DNA of 64,000 nt from Cupriavidus sp. EM10 (GTDB lineage: Bacteria > Pseudomonadota > Gammaproteobacteria > Burkholderiales > Burkholderiaceae). Positions within the stretch are counted from its first letter, which is position 1. Each line of letters starts with the position of its first letter. This document shows positions 44,849-54,173 of this stretch, piece after piece. The DNA lies in the NCBI RefSeq assembly GCF_018729255.1, contig NZ_CP076060.1:248001-312000 (forward strand), in the 5' to 3' direction. Made by a program: the position numbers and the translations under genes. The notes below the pieces were generated by a model. The model did not search any database. It was not told the DNA's origin and was given only the letters and a program-made list of their open reading frames with translations.

Positions 44849-45328
44849 ATGAAAGGTGACAAGAAGGTCATCCAGCATCTGAACGCCCAGCTCAAGAACG
44901 AGCTGACCGCGATCAACCAGTATTTCCTCCACGCACGCATGTACCGCCACTGGGGCCTGAAGAAGCTCGGTGATGTCGAGTACAAGGAATCGATCGGCGA
45001 AATGAAGCACGCCGATCGCCTGATCGACCGCATCCTGATGCTCGACGGGCTGCCCAACCTGCAGGACCTGCACAAGCTGCTGCTGGGCGAAGATACGCCC
45101 GAAATGCTCAAGTGCGACCTGAAGCTGGAGCAAACCGCGCACGCCACGGTCAAGGAAGGCATTGCGTATTGCGAATCCGTTGGCGACTACGTCAGCCGCG
45201 AAATCCTGGTCGATATCCTCACGGACACCGAAGAGCATATCGAGTACCTGGAGACGCAGCTGGACCTGATCGACAAGGTCGGCCTCCAGAATTACCTGCA
45301 GTCGCAGATGGAGCCGGGCGAGCAGTAA
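44849..45328 (+). CDS. bfr: Bacterioferritin
   Basis: Heme-containing ferritin that stores iron, 159 residues. Ferroxidase ligands include Glu18 in [20 protein letters not shown], Glu51 and His54 in [17 protein letters not shown], and [20 protein letters not shown]; Met52 is the heme ligand. GGAGCCCCGA precedes the ATG. It lies 153 bases after bfd and is its functional partner. Confidence 0.96.
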   Translation: MKGDKKVIQHLNAQLKNELTAINQYFLHARMYRHWGLKKLGDVEYKESIGEMKHADRLIDRILMLDGLPNLQDLHKLLLGEDTPEMLKCDLKLEQTAHATVKEGIAYCESVGDYVSREILVDILTDTEEHIEYLETQLDLIDKVGLQNYLQSQMEPGEQ

Positions 45329-45479
45329 GCTCGCTGGTTTAAACCCCCGCCGCCGCCTGATCGGTCATCGACAGGCGCGGCCGGGCAAGCGCGTGGCGCG
45401 GGATGGCGCCACGCCCCGGTGTGGAGCAGGTCGGTAACCCTTCTCATTCGGATTCTTGTCTTCATCCAGTCACATCCGC

Positions 45480-45523
45480 CAAAAAAAGGCGACCCGGCGG
45501 GGAGGGGCTCCACCGCGGGTCGC
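45480..45523 (-). terminator. Intrinsic terminator of moeB
   Basis: On the minus strand GGCGACCCG (45523-45515) pairs with CGGGTCGCC (45495-45487) across a 19-base loop, followed by seven T (45486-45480). It lies 23 bases past the moeB stop. Confidence 0.85.
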
Positions 45524-45545
45524 CAGGTTTCCAGGCGTTGTTCGG

Positions 45546-46298
45546 CTAGTGCGCCTGCCCGCAGACTTCGCAGCCGGGCGTGCGCGCCAGGCGCATCGTC
45601 GTCCATTCCATCGTCATCGCATTGACCATCAGCAGGCGTCCGGCCAGGGTCTCGCCCACGCCCGTCAGCAGCTTCAGGGCTTCGGCGGCCTGGACCGTGC
45701 CGACCATGCCGACCAGCGGGGCGAACACGCCCATGGTGGCGCAGGCCGCTTCCGGTGCTGGCTCCGATGGCGGGAACAGGCAGCCATAGCAGGGCGCCTC
45801 AGGGTTGCGCAGGTCGTACACGCTGACCTGGCCGTCGAAGCGTAGCGCGGCGCCGGAGACCAGCGGCCGGCGGTGCTGGAGGCACGCCCGGTTGACGGCC
45901 TGCCGTGTGGCGAAATTATCACAACAATCGAGCACGACATCGGCCTGCGCCACCAGCGCGTCCAGCTCGGCTTCGCCCACGCGCTGCGCCACGAGGCGGA
46001 TATCGACGTCGGGATTGATACGCAGCAGCCCTTCCCGGGCCGACTCCACCTTGGGGCGCCCGACGTTGGCGGTGGTGTGCAAAATCTGGCGCTGCAGATT
46101 GGTCAGGTCGACTTCGTCGTCGTCGACGATCGTAATGCGGCCCACGCCGGCCGACGCCAGGTAGGGCAGCGCAGCCGCGCCCAGGCCGCCGGCGCCAATG
46201 ACCAGCGCCCGGCCGGCCAGCAGGCGCTCCTGGCCCTCGATGCCCAGTTCATCCAGCAGGATATGGCGCGAATAGCGCAGCAGCTGATCGTCGTTCAT
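45546..46298 (-). CDS. moeB: MoeB/ThiF-type adenylyltransferase
   Basis: E1-like enzyme that adenylates the C-terminal Gly-Gly of MoaD or ThiS. 250 residues. Nucleotide-binding GAGGLGAAALPYLASAGVG (about 36-54), IVDDDEVDLTNLQRQILH, and the Zn Cys pairs CYGCLFPP and CEVCGQ. DVVLDCCDNFATRQAVN holds the adenylate Asp. MoeB and ThiF cannot be separated without context; none of the moa or thi genes is near. Confidence 0.92.
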   Translation of the reverse strand: MNDDQLLRYSRHILLDELGIEGQERLLAGRALVIGAGGLGAAALPYLASAGVGRITIVDDDEVDLTNLQRQILHTTANVGRPKVESAREGLLRINPDVDIRLVAQRVGEAELDALVAQADVVLDCCDNFATRQAVNRACLQHRRPLVSGAALRFDGQVSVYDLRNPEAPCYGCLFPPSEPAPEAACATMGVFAPLVGMVGTVQAAEALKLLTGVGETLAGRLLMVNAMTMEWTTMRLARTPGCEVCGQAH

Positions 46299-46397
46299 GG
46301 TTCTGCGGCAAATGAAAACGGCCCGTCGGTGGCATGCCGCGGGCCGCTGGATTGGGTGGATGCGCGCCGCACGCCTCAGGCGGGCGACGCGATGCCG

Positions 46398-48002
46398 TTA
46401 CTTCTGGCCAGTCGGCGTGCCCAGGGGCTGGCCGACCGGTGCGCTCGCCGGCGGCTGGCTGGCCGGGGCGGGCTTGGAAGGTGCCGGCTTGGCGGCGGGC
46501 TTGGCCGGGGCCTTGCCAGACTTTTCTTCCTTCGTGTCGGGCTTGCCGGCGGTGCCGGTGGCTTCCAGGCGCGACTTCGACTTCTGCACCGGCTTGCCGT
46601 CCAGCTGGGCGATGGCCTGCTGCAGCATGAAGTCTTCCGCCGAGCCAAACTCCACGGGCTTCTTCTTGCGATCCTTCTCGCGCTCTTCCGGCGTCTTCTT
46701 CGAGTTTTCCTCTTCCAGACGTCGCAGTTCGTCCACGCGGCGCTGTTCGCGCTCGTTCATTTCCGGCTCTTCCGACTCCTGCTTGTTGTGCAGGTGGCGC
46801 TCGGTATCGATCTCGCGTGTGATCAATGCGTCATCCGGATCGCCTTCGGGGTTCTGGTCGACCGGGATGTCCGGACGGATGCCCTTGGCCTGGATCGACT
46901 TGCCCGACGGCGTGTAGTAGTACGCGATCGTCAGCTTGATGCCGGTGTCGTTTGTCAGCGGGCGCACGGTCTGCACCGAACCCTTGCCGAACGTGGTCTT
47001 GCCCATGATCAGCGCGCGCTTGTGGTCCTGCAGCGCGCCGGCCACGATTTCCGAGGCCGATGCCGAGTAGGCGTTGGTCAGCACGATCATCGGCAGCTTC
47101 TTGAACTGCGCCGGCAGGTCCTTGAGCGGATCGTCCTCGAGCGACGACAGGCGGTAGTTGTTGAACGTGGCCTTGTAGACGCGCTTGGCATCGGGCACCT
47201 GGCCGTTGGTCGACACCACCGTGGCGTCGTCGGGCAGGAAGGCCGCCGCCACGCCGACCGCGCCCTGCAGCACGCCGCCGCCGTTGTTGCGCAGGTCCAG
47301 GATGATGCCCTTCAGGTTGGGATTCTTTTCCGCCATGTCCTTCAGGCGGCGGCCCAGGTCGGCCACGGTGCGTTCCTGGAAGCTCGTCAGGCGCACCCAG
47401 GCGATGGTGTTGTTGTCCAGCATCTTGGTCTTGACCGACTGGACGCGGATTTCGGCGCGCGTGATCGAGACCGGGAACGTGCGTTCCTCGCTCTTTCGGT
47501 AGATGGTCAGCGTGACCTTGGTGCCCGGCTCGCCGCGCATGCGCTTGACCGCCTGCTCCAGCGGCAGGCCGCGCACGGGCTTGTCGTCGATACGGGTGAT
47601 CAGGTCGCCCGGCTGGATGCCGGCGCGGAAGGCGGGGGTGTCCTCGATCGGGTTGATGACCTTGACCAGGCCTTCTTCCTGCGAGATCTCGATGCCCAGG
47701 CCGGCAAAGCGGCCGCGGGTGCCTTCCTGCAGTTCCTTGAAGTCCTTCTCGTCCAGGTAGGCCGAGTGGGGGTCGAGACTGGCGACCATGCCCTTGATGG
47801 CTTCGGTCAGCAGCTTCTTGTCGTCGACCGGCTCCACGTACTCGCGCTTGATCTGCCCGAAGATGTCGGACATCAGCCGCAACTGGTCTAGCGGCAGCGG
47901 TCCCGAGCTGTTCTGCGCGGTGGCCGAGATTTGCAGCGTGGCCAGCACGCCGGCGACGACGCCGACGGAGACGAGGCTAATGTTCTTGAGCGTCTTACGC
48001 AT
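46398..48002 (-). CDS. S41 family C-terminal processing peptidase (CtpA-like)
   Basis: Periplasmic serine protease with a Ser-Lys dyad, 534 residues. Signal sequence at residues 1-30, N-terminal DPHSAYLDEKDFKELQE, PDZ with GIEISQEEGLVKVINPIEDTP, then the catalytic part with NNGGGVLQGAVGVA, the nucleophile in NAYSASASEIVAGALQDH and the Lys in TFGKGSVQTV. After about residue 395 comes a charged then Ala/Pro/Lys-rich tail of over 130 residues. ATG 48002 gives the secretion signal; the ORF extends further without support. Confidence 0.94.
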   Translation of the reverse strand: MRKTLKNISLVSVGVVAGVLATLQISATAQNSSGPLPLDQLRLMSDIFGQIKREYVEPVDDKKLLTEAIKGMVASLDPHSAYLDEKDFKELQEGTRGRFAGLGIEISQEEGLVKVINPIEDTPAFRAGIQPGDLITRIDDKPVRGLPLEQAVKRMRGEPGTKVTLTIYRKSEERTFPVSITRAEIRVQSVKTKMLDNNTIAWVRLTSFQERTVADLGRRLKDMAEKNPNLKGIILDLRNNGGGVLQGAVGVAAAFLPDDATVVSTNGQVPDAKRVYKATFNNYRLSSLEDDPLKDLPAQFKKLPMIVLTNAYSASASEIVAGALQDHKRALIMGKTTFGKGSVQTVRPLTNDTGIKLTIAYYYTPSGKSIQAKGIRPDIPVDQNPEGDPDDALITREIDTERHLHNKQESEEPEMNEREQRRVDELRRLEEENSKKTPEEREKDRKKKPVEFGSAEDFMLQQAIAQLDGKPVQKSKSRLEATGTAGKPDTKEEKSGKAPAKPAAKPAPSKPAPASQPPASAPVGQPLGTPTGQK

Positions 48003-48207
48003 GAGGGCTGCCTGAACTTTTGTGGATGATGCGAAAGGGAAATTCCCGGCCGGACGGGTCACGTCCGGCGCGGATTGACCGACAGTATAAGAGGGTGCGC
48101 AGAAAAAGACCTGCGGGCCACCACGCCAGGGTGGGGGCGGCCACACAAGCCCGTCGGGCGCCTACCCGGATGCCGTCCGGGCCGGCGCGTGGGCGCACCT
48201 GCGGCGG

Positions 48208-48954
48208 TCAGCGGGCCTTGCCCTGGTTGGCCACGGCGGCCAGCGAAGCGGCAATCGCTTCCTGGTCGCCCAGGTAATAGTGGCGCAGGGGGCGCAGGTC
48301 GGCGTCCAGCTCGTAGACGAGCGGGGTGCCGTTGGGGATGTTGAGGCCGACGATATCGTCATCCGAGATCTGATCCAGGTACTTCACGAGCGCGCGGATG
48401 CTGTTGCCATGGGCGGCAATCACCACGCGCTTGCCGGATTTGATGTCGGGAGCAATGGATTCGTTCCACAGCGGCATCACGCGGGCCACCGTATCCTTCA
48501 GGCATTCGCTCAGCGGCACCTGCTCGCGCGGCACATTGGCGTAGCGCGGGTCGTTGAACGAGGCGCGTTCGTCGGTCGGCTCCAGCGCGGGCGGCGGGGT
48601 GTCGTAGCTGCGGCGCCACACCAGCACCTGGTCGTCGCCGTATTTCCTGGCCGTTTCCGCCTTGTTCAGGCCGGACAGGGCGCCGTAGTGGCGTTCGTTC
48701 AGGCGCCATTCGTTGCGCACCGGAATCCACATCAGGTCCATTTCGTCCTGGACGTGCCAGAGGGTGCGGATGGCGCGCTTGAGCACCGACGTGTAGGCCA
48801 CGTCGAACGTGAAGCCGGCTTCCTTGAGCAGTTGGCCGCCTTGTTTGGCCTGGGCCACGCCGGTATCGGTCAGGTCGACGTCGACCCAGCCGGTGAAGCG
48901 GTTTTCGAGATTCCACGTGGATTCGCCGTGGCGGATGAGAACGAGCTTGTACAT
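48208..48954 (-). CDS. gpmA: 2,3-bisphosphoglycerate-dependent phosphoglycerate mutase
   Basis: Interconverts 3- and 2-phosphoglycerate via a phosphohistidine, 248 residues. The catalytic RHG motif is in [20 protein letters not shown] (His9-like position), and the acid/base Glu region is [20 protein letters not shown], with [17 protein letters not shown] as the second catalytic His. Confidence 0.97.
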   Translation of the reverse strand: MYKLVLIRHGESTWNLENRFTGWVDVDLTDTGVAQAKQGGQLLKEAGFTFDVAYTSVLKRAIRTLWHVQDEMDLMWIPVRNEWRLNERHYGALSGLNKAETARKYGDDQVLVWRRSYDTPPPALEPTDERASFNDPRYANVPREQVPLSECLKDTVARVMPLWNESIAPDIKSGKRVVIAAHGNSIRALVKYLDQISDDDIVGLNIPNGTPLVYELDADLRPLRHYYLGDQEAIAASLAAVANQGKAR

Positions 48955-49097
48955 GCTGCTTCCAGGGTAGTGATTAACCTGCGACGCGCGGCGCCCGCGT
49001 CACGCCCGGGCGTGGCAGGCGCCACCCGAAATAATCGGCGCTGGCGCGAAACCGCGTATTTTATAATGCCGCCGACCCAACCCAACGGAATGCCAAC

Positions 49098-49511
49098 GTG
49101 AATTTCTTCGCCGATTACAATAACCTGGCCCTGATCGCGATCGCCGTGGTCTCGGGCGGCCTGCTGGCCTGGCCGCAAATCAAGGCCGGCACGGGCGGCA
49201 AGCGCGTCAACACGGCTGCCGCCACGCAGCTGATCAACAAGCGCAATGCGGTGGTGGTGGATATCCGCGACGCCGCCGAATTCGCCAGGGGCCACCTGCC
49301 CCAGGCCAAGAGTGCGCCACTTGCCGACATCGGCAACCGCGCCGCCGGTCTTGCAAAGGACAAGGCGGTCCCCATCATCGTGGTGTGCCAGAACGGCCAG
49401 CGGTCCAGCAAGGCCCAAGCAGCGCTGAAGGAAGCCGGTTACAGTGAGGTGTATGCGCTGGAAGGCGGCATGGCTGCCTGGCAGCAGGCCGGCCTGCCGG
49501 TCATCAAGTAA
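49098..49511 (+). CDS. Membrane-anchored rhodanese-like protein
   Basis: 137 residues: an N-terminal hydrophobic segment (NNLALIAIAVVSGGLLAW) then a rhodanese domain with INKRNAVVVDIRDAAEFARG and the active loop VVCQNGQRSSKAQ, whose Cys carries sulfur. YGEV-type YSEVYALEGGMAAWQQ ends it. A TATAAT hexamer lies at 49062. Followed by a terminator and then grxC and secB, as in other Burkholderiales and similar to E. coli yibN-grxC-secB. Confidence 0.92.
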   Translation: MNFFADYNNLALIAIAVVSGGLLAWPQIKAGTGGKRVNTAAATQLINKRNAVVVDIRDAAEFARGHLPQAKSAPLADIGNRAAGLAKDKAVPIIVVCQNGQRSSKAQAALKEAGYSEVYALEGGMAAWQQAGLPVIK

Positions 49512-49536
49512 ATCAGCCCCAATCAACATGCAGCAC

Positions 49537-49578
49537 GCGGCGCGGTACTGCCCTGGGCGGTCCGCGCCGCCGTTTTTT
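49537..49578 (+). terminator. Intrinsic terminator between rhodanese and grxC
   Basis: GCGGCGCGG (49537-49545) and CCGCGCCGC (49562-49570) form a 9-bp stem with a 16-base loop; CG then six T (49573-49578). Confidence 0.8.
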
Positions 49579-49596
49579 CAGTCAAGGAGATTCCGC

Positions 49597-49854
49597 ATGG
49601 CCCGCGTCGTCATGTACAGCACGGTTGTGTGCCCCTATTGCCAGATGGCCGAGCGCCTGCTCAAGCAGCGCGGCGTGGAGACGATCGAGAAGATCCTGAT
49701 CGACCGCGAACCTGGCCGGCGCGAGGAAATGATGACCCGCACGGGTCGTCGCACCGTGCCGCAGATCTATATCGACGAGACCCACGTGGGCGGCTTCGAC
49801 GACCTGTCGGCACTGGACCGCCAGGGCGGCCTGGTACCGCTGCTGGCAGCCTGA
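49597..49854 (+). CDS. grxC: Glutaredoxin 3
   Basis: 85-residue glutathione-dependent thiol reductase. Active site CPYC in STVVCPYCQMAERLL (Cys13, Cys16), TVPQIYIDETHVGGFDDLSA for the glutathione site. AAGGAGATTCCG precedes ATG 49597. gshA and gshB lie 9 kb upstream in the same window. Confidence 0.96.
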   Translation: MARVVMYSTVVCPYCQMAERLLKQRGVETIEKILIDREPGRREEMMTRTGRRTVPQIYIDETHVGGFDDLSALDRQGGLVPLLAA

Positions 49855-50026
49855 ACCGGCTTCGCTGCGCCGCAGCAGATCAAGCGACAATTCTGATAAT
49901 GCCGCGGCACGGTGAATTCGACATCGGCGTCATGTACCATATGCGCTTTCCAAACGGCCGCCGGGGCTTCGGCACCCGGCTGCGCATGGCGCGGCGCGCC
50001 CAAACCGATTTATCCGGAAGCCTTTC

Positions 50027-50545
50027 ATGAGCGACCAGCAACAAGCCACCCAGCAGGACGACCAACCTTTCTTCAACATCCAGCGCGTGTACCTGAAGGA
50101 CATGTCGCTCGAGCAGCCGAACTCGCCGGGCATCTTCCTGGAATCGGAAGCCCCGTCGGTGGAAGTGCAGGTCAACGTGGGCGCGGCCCAGCTGCAGGAA
50201 GGCATTTTCGAAGTGGTGGTGACCGGCACCGTGACGACCAAGGTGCAGGACAAGGTCGCGTTCCTGGTGGAAGCCCACCAGGCCGGTATCTTCGATATCC
50301 GCAATGTGCCGGCCGAGCAGCTGGACCCGCTGCTGGGCATCGCCTGCCCGACCATCCTGTACCCGTACCTGCGCGGCAACATCGCCGACGTGATCACGCG
50401 TGCCGGCTTCCAGGCCATCCACCTGTCGGAAATCAACTTCCAGGCGCTGTACGAGCAACGCCTGCAGGCGGCCATGGAAGAAGCGCAAGCCCAGGGCGGC
50501 GACTCGGGCATCGTGCTGCCCGACGGCAGCCAGGCTCGCCACTGA
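50027..50545 (+). CDS. secB: Protein export chaperone SecB
   Basis: Tetrameric export chaperone, 172 residues. Characteristic strands are [20 protein letters not shown] and [20 protein letters not shown], and [20 protein letters not shown] near residue 105. C-terminal tail after about 155 is flexible, [15 protein letters not shown]. gpsA follows as in E. coli (secB-gpsA). Confidence 0.97.
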   Translation: MSDQQQATQQDDQPFFNIQRVYLKDMSLEQPNSPGIFLESEAPSVEVQVNVGAAQLQEGIFEVVVTGTVTTKVQDKVAFLVEAHQAGIFDIRNVPAEQLDPLLGIACPTILYPYLRGNIADVITRAGFQAIHLSEINFQALYEQRLQAAMEEAQAQGGDSGIVLPDGSQARH

Positions 50546-50571
50546 TCCGGGCTTAGGCCGGATTAGCTGAA

Positions 50572-50593
50572 AAACGGGGCTTCGGCCCCGTTT
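50572..50593 (+). terminator. Intrinsic terminator after secB
   Basis: AAACGGGGC, TTCG tetraloop and GCCCCGTTT (50572-50593); the T-tract is short (GTTTGCGTTTT). Very stable hairpin. Confidence 0.85.
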
Positions 50594-50675
50594 GCGTTTT
50601 CTGATGGCCCCGGTCCGGGCCATCCATACTGTCTGAATGGCTGCGCATGCCGCGCGGCCCGATTCCCGACCTGCC

Positions 50676-51701
50676 ATGAAACTGACCATCCTGGGCGCCG
50701 GTGCTTGGGGCACCGCACTGGCCAGCCACGCTGCTGCCGACCCCCGCCACGACGTGGTGCTCTGGGGGCGCGATGCCGACCAGCTGGCTGCCATCGCCGC
50801 CACGGGTACCAACGCGGCCTATCTGTCCGGCGTGACGCTGTCGCCCCGGCTGGCCTGCGAGCCCGATTTCGACCGTGCCGTCGACCATGCGCTGGCCGAT
50901 GCGCAGGGCCTGCTGGTCGTGGCCACGCCGGTAGCGGGCCTGCGCGAGATGACGCGACGGCTGGCGGCGCGGCGCAAGGGCCCGCTGGCCATGCTGTGGC
51001 TGTGCAAGGGCTTCGAGGCCGATACCCACGCGCTGCCGCACCAGATGGTGCGCGAGGAAATCGATGCGCTGGGCGTGCAGCCGGGCGAGATCGAGTACGG
51101 CGTGCTGACCGGGCCGAGCTTTGCCAGGGAAGTGGCGCAGGGACTGCCGTGTGCGTTGACGGTGGCGGGCTCCTCGCACGCGCTGACCGATCTGGCCCAG
51201 GCGGCATTCCATCATCACGCGATGCGAATCTATGGCAGCGACGACCTGATCGGCGTGGAGGTTGGCGGGGCGGTCAAGAACGTGCTGGCCATCGCCACGG
51301 GTGCCAGTGATGCGCTGGGCCTGGGCCTGAATGCGCGCGCCGCGCTGGTGACGCGCGGCCTGGCCGAAATGACGCGGCTGGGGCTGGCGCTGGGGGGCCG
51401 CATGGAGACGTTCATGGGCCTCGCGGGCATGGGCGACCTGATCCTGACCGCCACGGGCGACCTGTCGCGCAATCGCAAGGTCGGCCAGCAACTGGCCAGC
51501 GGCAAGACGCTCGACCAGATCCTGCATGACCTGGGACACGTGGCCGAAGGCGTGCGCTGCGCGCAGGCGGTGGCGGCGTTGGCGGCACGCAAGGGCGTCG
51601 AGATGCCGATCACGCGGGCCGTGTGCGCGGTGCTGTTCGAAGGGTTGCCGGCGGCCGATGCGGTGGACAGGTTGTTGCGGCGTGATGCGCGGGATGAATA
51701 G
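50676..51701 (+). CDS. gpsA: Glycerol-3-phosphate dehydrogenase [NAD(P)+]
   Basis: Reduces dihydroxyacetone phosphate to sn-glycerol-3-phosphate for phospholipid synthesis. 341 residues. The cofactor motif [18 protein letters not shown] at the N-terminus, [18 protein letters not shown], and [19 protein letters not shown] with catalytic Lys in [18 protein letters not shown] 50676 is set by the Rossmann start. The end reaches 51701, before a REP element. Confidence 0.96.
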   Translation: MKLTILGAGAWGTALASHAAADPRHDVVLWGRDADQLAAIAATGTNAAYLSGVTLSPRLACEPDFDRAVDHALADAQGLLVVATPVAGLREMTRRLAARRKGPLAMLWLCKGFEADTHALPHQMVREEIDALGVQPGEIEYGVLTGPSFAREVAQGLPCALTVAGSSHALTDLAQAAFHHHAMRIYGSDDLIGVEVGGAVKNVLAIATGASDALGLGLNARAALVTRGLAEMTRLGLALGGRMETFMGLAGMGDLILTATGDLSRNRKVGQQLASGKTLDQILHDLGHVAEGVRCAQAVAALAARKGVEMPITRAVCAVLFEGLPAADAVDRLLRRDARDE

Positions 51702-51725
51702 CGCATTGAGTGATTGAACGGCCTG

Positions 51726-51841
51726 CCCTCTCCCCCGCCCCTCTCCCGCACGCGGGAGAGGGGAGAACACCACCGGATCGTCAAACTCCGTCAGCATGCT
51801 CCCCTCTCCCGCCGGGGCGGGAGAGGGGCTGGGGGTGAGGG
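51726..51841. repeat. REP/BIME-like element, copy D (paired units)
   Basis: CCCTCTCCCCCG, hairpin CCCCTCTCCCGC/GCGGGAGAGGGG at about 51738-51763, spacer sharing GAACACCACCGG with the 25818 copy, and a second unit CCCCTCTCCCGCC/GGCGGGAGAGGGG from 51801 ending GGGGGTGAGGGC. Both copies are followed by GCGTCTCAA. Confidence 0.88.
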
Positions 51842-51864
51842 CGAGCGTCTCAACGTCAAACACC

Positions 51865-52845
51865 ATGGTTAATCGCCGCCACGCGCTTCATACCCTTGTC
51901 GCTTTCGCGGCAACTGCCTTACCGATGGTTGGTCGGGCCGACACCTGGCCCGCCAAGCCCATCCGCATGATCGTGCCATTTCCGGCCGGTTCGTCGCCGG
52001 ACCTGATCGCGCGCATCGTCACCGAAAAACTGGCGGCGGCACTGGGCCAGGCTGTGGTGGTGGAAAACCGGCCCGGCGCGGGCGGCAATATCGGCACGGG
52101 GCTGGTGGCCAAGGCCGCGCCCGATGGCTACACGCTGCTGTTTACGATCAACGGCCCGCTGGTGACCGCGCCATCGTTGTATCGCCATTTGAGCTACGAC
52201 CCGATGAAGCAACTGGCGCCGGTGACGCTGGTGGCCACGTCGCCCAACGTGCTGGTGGTCGATGCCCGGCTGCCGGTGCACAACCTGCGCGAATTCGTGG
52301 CACTGGCCAAGTCCAGGCCGGGCGTGCTGAACTATGGATCGGTGGGCAATGGCAGCGCGGCGCACCTGGCGATGGAACAGCTCAAGGCCATGGCCGGCAT
52401 CGACCTGCAGCACGTGCCCTATGCCGGGTTTCCGCAAATTACGACGGCGATCGTCGGCGGGCAGGTGCAGGCCGGTTTCATGGTGCCGGCCATCGCCATG
52501 CCGCTGGTCACGGCGGGCAAGATGCGGCTGCTGGCCGTGACGTCGTCGGGCCGCACGGGCGTGCTGCCTTCGGTGCCGACGGTGGCGGAGTCCGGCTATC
52601 CCGGCTTCGAGGCGATCTCGTGGCAGGCCATCCTGGCGCCTGCCGGCACGCCGGCGCCGATCGTGGACCGGCTTTATCGCGAACTGGTGAAGATCATCGG
52701 CAGCGACGACGTGCGCGACAAGATGCGCGCGCAGTATTTCGTGCCGGCCGGGACGGCCCCGGCATCGCTGCGGCAGACGATGGTGAGCGAGAAGGCGCGC
52801 TGGGACAAGGTGATCCGCGCCGCCAACGTGCAGCCGGAAGACTGA
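51865..52845 (+). CDS. Tripartite tricarboxylate transporter substrate-binding protein (Bug family)
   Basis: Periplasmic solute receptor of the Bug/TctC family, expanded in Bordetella and Cupriavidus, where most copies have no adjacent TctA/B membrane genes, as here. 326 residues. Twin-Arg-free signal peptide ends near residue 25 (MVGRADT). Family motifs: PIRMIVPFPAGSSPDLIARI, VVVENRPGAGGNIGTGLVAK and GVLNYGSVGNGSAAHLAMEQ. ATG 51865 is the natural start; ATG 51796 lies inside the repeat. Confidence 0.94.
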   Translation: MVNRRHALHTLVAFAATALPMVGRADTWPAKPIRMIVPFPAGSSPDLIARIVTEKLAAALGQAVVVENRPGAGGNIGTGLVAKAAPDGYTLLFTINGPLVTAPSLYRHLSYDPMKQLAPVTLVATSPNVLVVDARLPVHNLREFVALAKSRPGVLNYGSVGNGSAAHLAMEQLKAMAGIDLQHVPYAGFPQITTAIVGGQVQAGFMVPAIAMPLVTAGKMRLLAVTSSGRTGVLPSVPTVAESGYPGFEAISWQAILAPAGTPAPIVDRLYRELVKIIGSDDVRDKMRAQYFVPAGTAPASLRQTMVSEKARWDKVIRAANVQPED

Positions 52846-52853
52846 GCGCAGGC

Positions 52854-53324
52854 TCAGGCGCCGCCCGCGAAGCCGTTCTGGCGCCAGGCTTCGAACACGA
52901 CCACGGCGACCGTATTCGACAGGTTGAGACTGCGATTGTTGGGCCGCATTGGCAGGCGGATGCGCTGCGCGGCCGGAAACCATTCGCGGCGCTCGGGGGC
53001 CAGGCCGCGTGTCTCGGAGCCGAACACGAACCAGTCGCCCGGCTGGAAGCTGACCTGGCCGAATGGCGTGGATCCATGCGTGGTCAGGGCGAACATGCGG
53101 GATGGGTCGGGCTGCTCGGCTGCCATCAAGGCGTCCCAGCTGTCGTGGACGCGCATCGTCGCGTATTCGTGATAGTCGAGCCCCGCGCGCCGCATGCGGG
53201 CATCTTCCAGCGGAAATCCCAACGGTTTGACCAGATGCAGCTGCGCGCCCGTATTGGCGCACAGGCGGATCACATTGCCGGTGTTCGGCGGGATTTCGGG
53301 TTCGACAAGGACGACGTTGAACAT
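52854..53324 (-). CDS. trmL: tRNA (cytidine(34)-2'-O)-methyltransferase
   Basis: SPOUT-fold 2'-O-methyltransferase of the wobble base in tRNA-Leu, 156 residues. VLVEPEIPPNTGNVIRLCAN and the knotted SAM site LSNTVAVVVFEAWRQ with FVFGSETRGL are typical. It is convergent with the Bug gene (8 bases apart) and lies 51 bases downstream of comF. Confidence 0.94.
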   Translation of the reverse strand: MFNVVLVEPEIPPNTGNVIRLCANTGAQLHLVKPLGFPLEDARMRRAGLDYHEYATMRVHDSWDALMAAEQPDPSRMFALTTHGSTPFGQVSFQPGDWFVFGSETRGLAPERREWFPAAQRIRLPMRPNNRSLNLSNTVAVVVFEAWRQNGFAGGA

Positions 53325-53375
53325 GGGATGGCAGCAAAAAACCGGAGCGCAGCTTACCGCGAGCGCCCCGTCGTG

Positions 53376-54071
53376 TCACGGTGTACGCAGGGCCACCAGC
53401 GCGGTGACCCGCGCCGCGCCGTGCGCTTTCAGCACGCGGGCAGCTTCGCGCAACGTGGCGCCGGTGGTCATCACATCGTCGACCAGGCCGATGTGCAGCC
53501 CGTCCAGCGCCGCGTCGGGGCTGACCGCGAACGCCTGTCGCAGATTGGCCATGCGCGCGGCCAGGTCCAGCGTGCGCTGGCTGGGTGTGTCGCGATGGCG
53601 CGACAGGCATGTCGCCGAGGCGCCGATGCCCAGGTGACGCGCCAGCGGCCGGGCGATTTCCCACGCCTGGTTGAATCCGCGTTCTGCCAGGCGAGTCGGC
53701 GATAGCGGGATCGGCACCAGCAAGTCGGGACGATCGTCGCGCGCAACCGTGGCCAGGCGCGCCGCGATCCATCCGGCGGCGGGCAGCTGGGCGCCGAACT
53801 TGAGGCGCAGGACGAGCTTGTCGAATGGTTCGGCGTAGTCGCCGAGCGTCAGCGTGGCATCGATAGGATCGTCATCGGCACACAGCCCGCAATGCCCGTG
53901 GCTGCCCGGCGTGGCGCAGCGCGGGCAGCGCGGGACCGGCCGCATCAACTCGCCAGCGCACGCGGCGCAGACCACATCGCGCTGTACCGCCGCGCAGACC
54001 AGGCAGGCCGAGGGCAGCGTCGCGCGCCACAAATCGACGGCCCGCCGGGCAAAAGCCCTTCCGGCACGCAT
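53376..54071 (-). CDS. comF: ComF family protein (phosphoribosyltransferase-like)
   Basis: 231-residue competence-associated protein. Two N-terminal zinc-type Cys pairs (CLVCAAVQRDVVCAACAG, CPRCATPGSHGHCGLC), then a phosphoribosyltransferase domain with PDLLVPIPLSPTRLAERGFN and the PRPP loop GLVDDVMTTGATLREAARVL. It diverges from the BioC-like gene; ATG 54071 is about 100 bases from the opposite start. Exact role in DNA uptake is unresolved in the family. Confidence 0.92.
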   Translation of the reverse strand: MRAGRAFARRAVDLWRATLPSACLVCAAVQRDVVCAACAGELMRPVPRCPRCATPGSHGHCGLCADDDPIDATLTLGDYAEPFDKLVLRLKFGAQLPAAGWIAARLATVARDDRPDLLVPIPLSPTRLAERGFNQAWEIARPLARHLGIGASATCLSRHRDTPSQRTLDLAARMANLRQAFAVSPDAALDGLHIGLVDDVMTTGATLREAARVLKAHGAARVTALVALRTP

Positions 54072-54173
54072 GGCCCCCGGCGCGTATACTTCCGGCGGCC
54101 CGCCCCGTGCGGCCTCCGAGGGTGCGACACTTTGCCGCACCTGCCGATCCGATCCTTGCTGCCTCGTCTGTCC

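Noticed and set aside
49062..49067. TATAAT upstream of the rhodanese gene as a full promoter
   Set aside because: No acceptable -35 hexamer at 16-18 bases.
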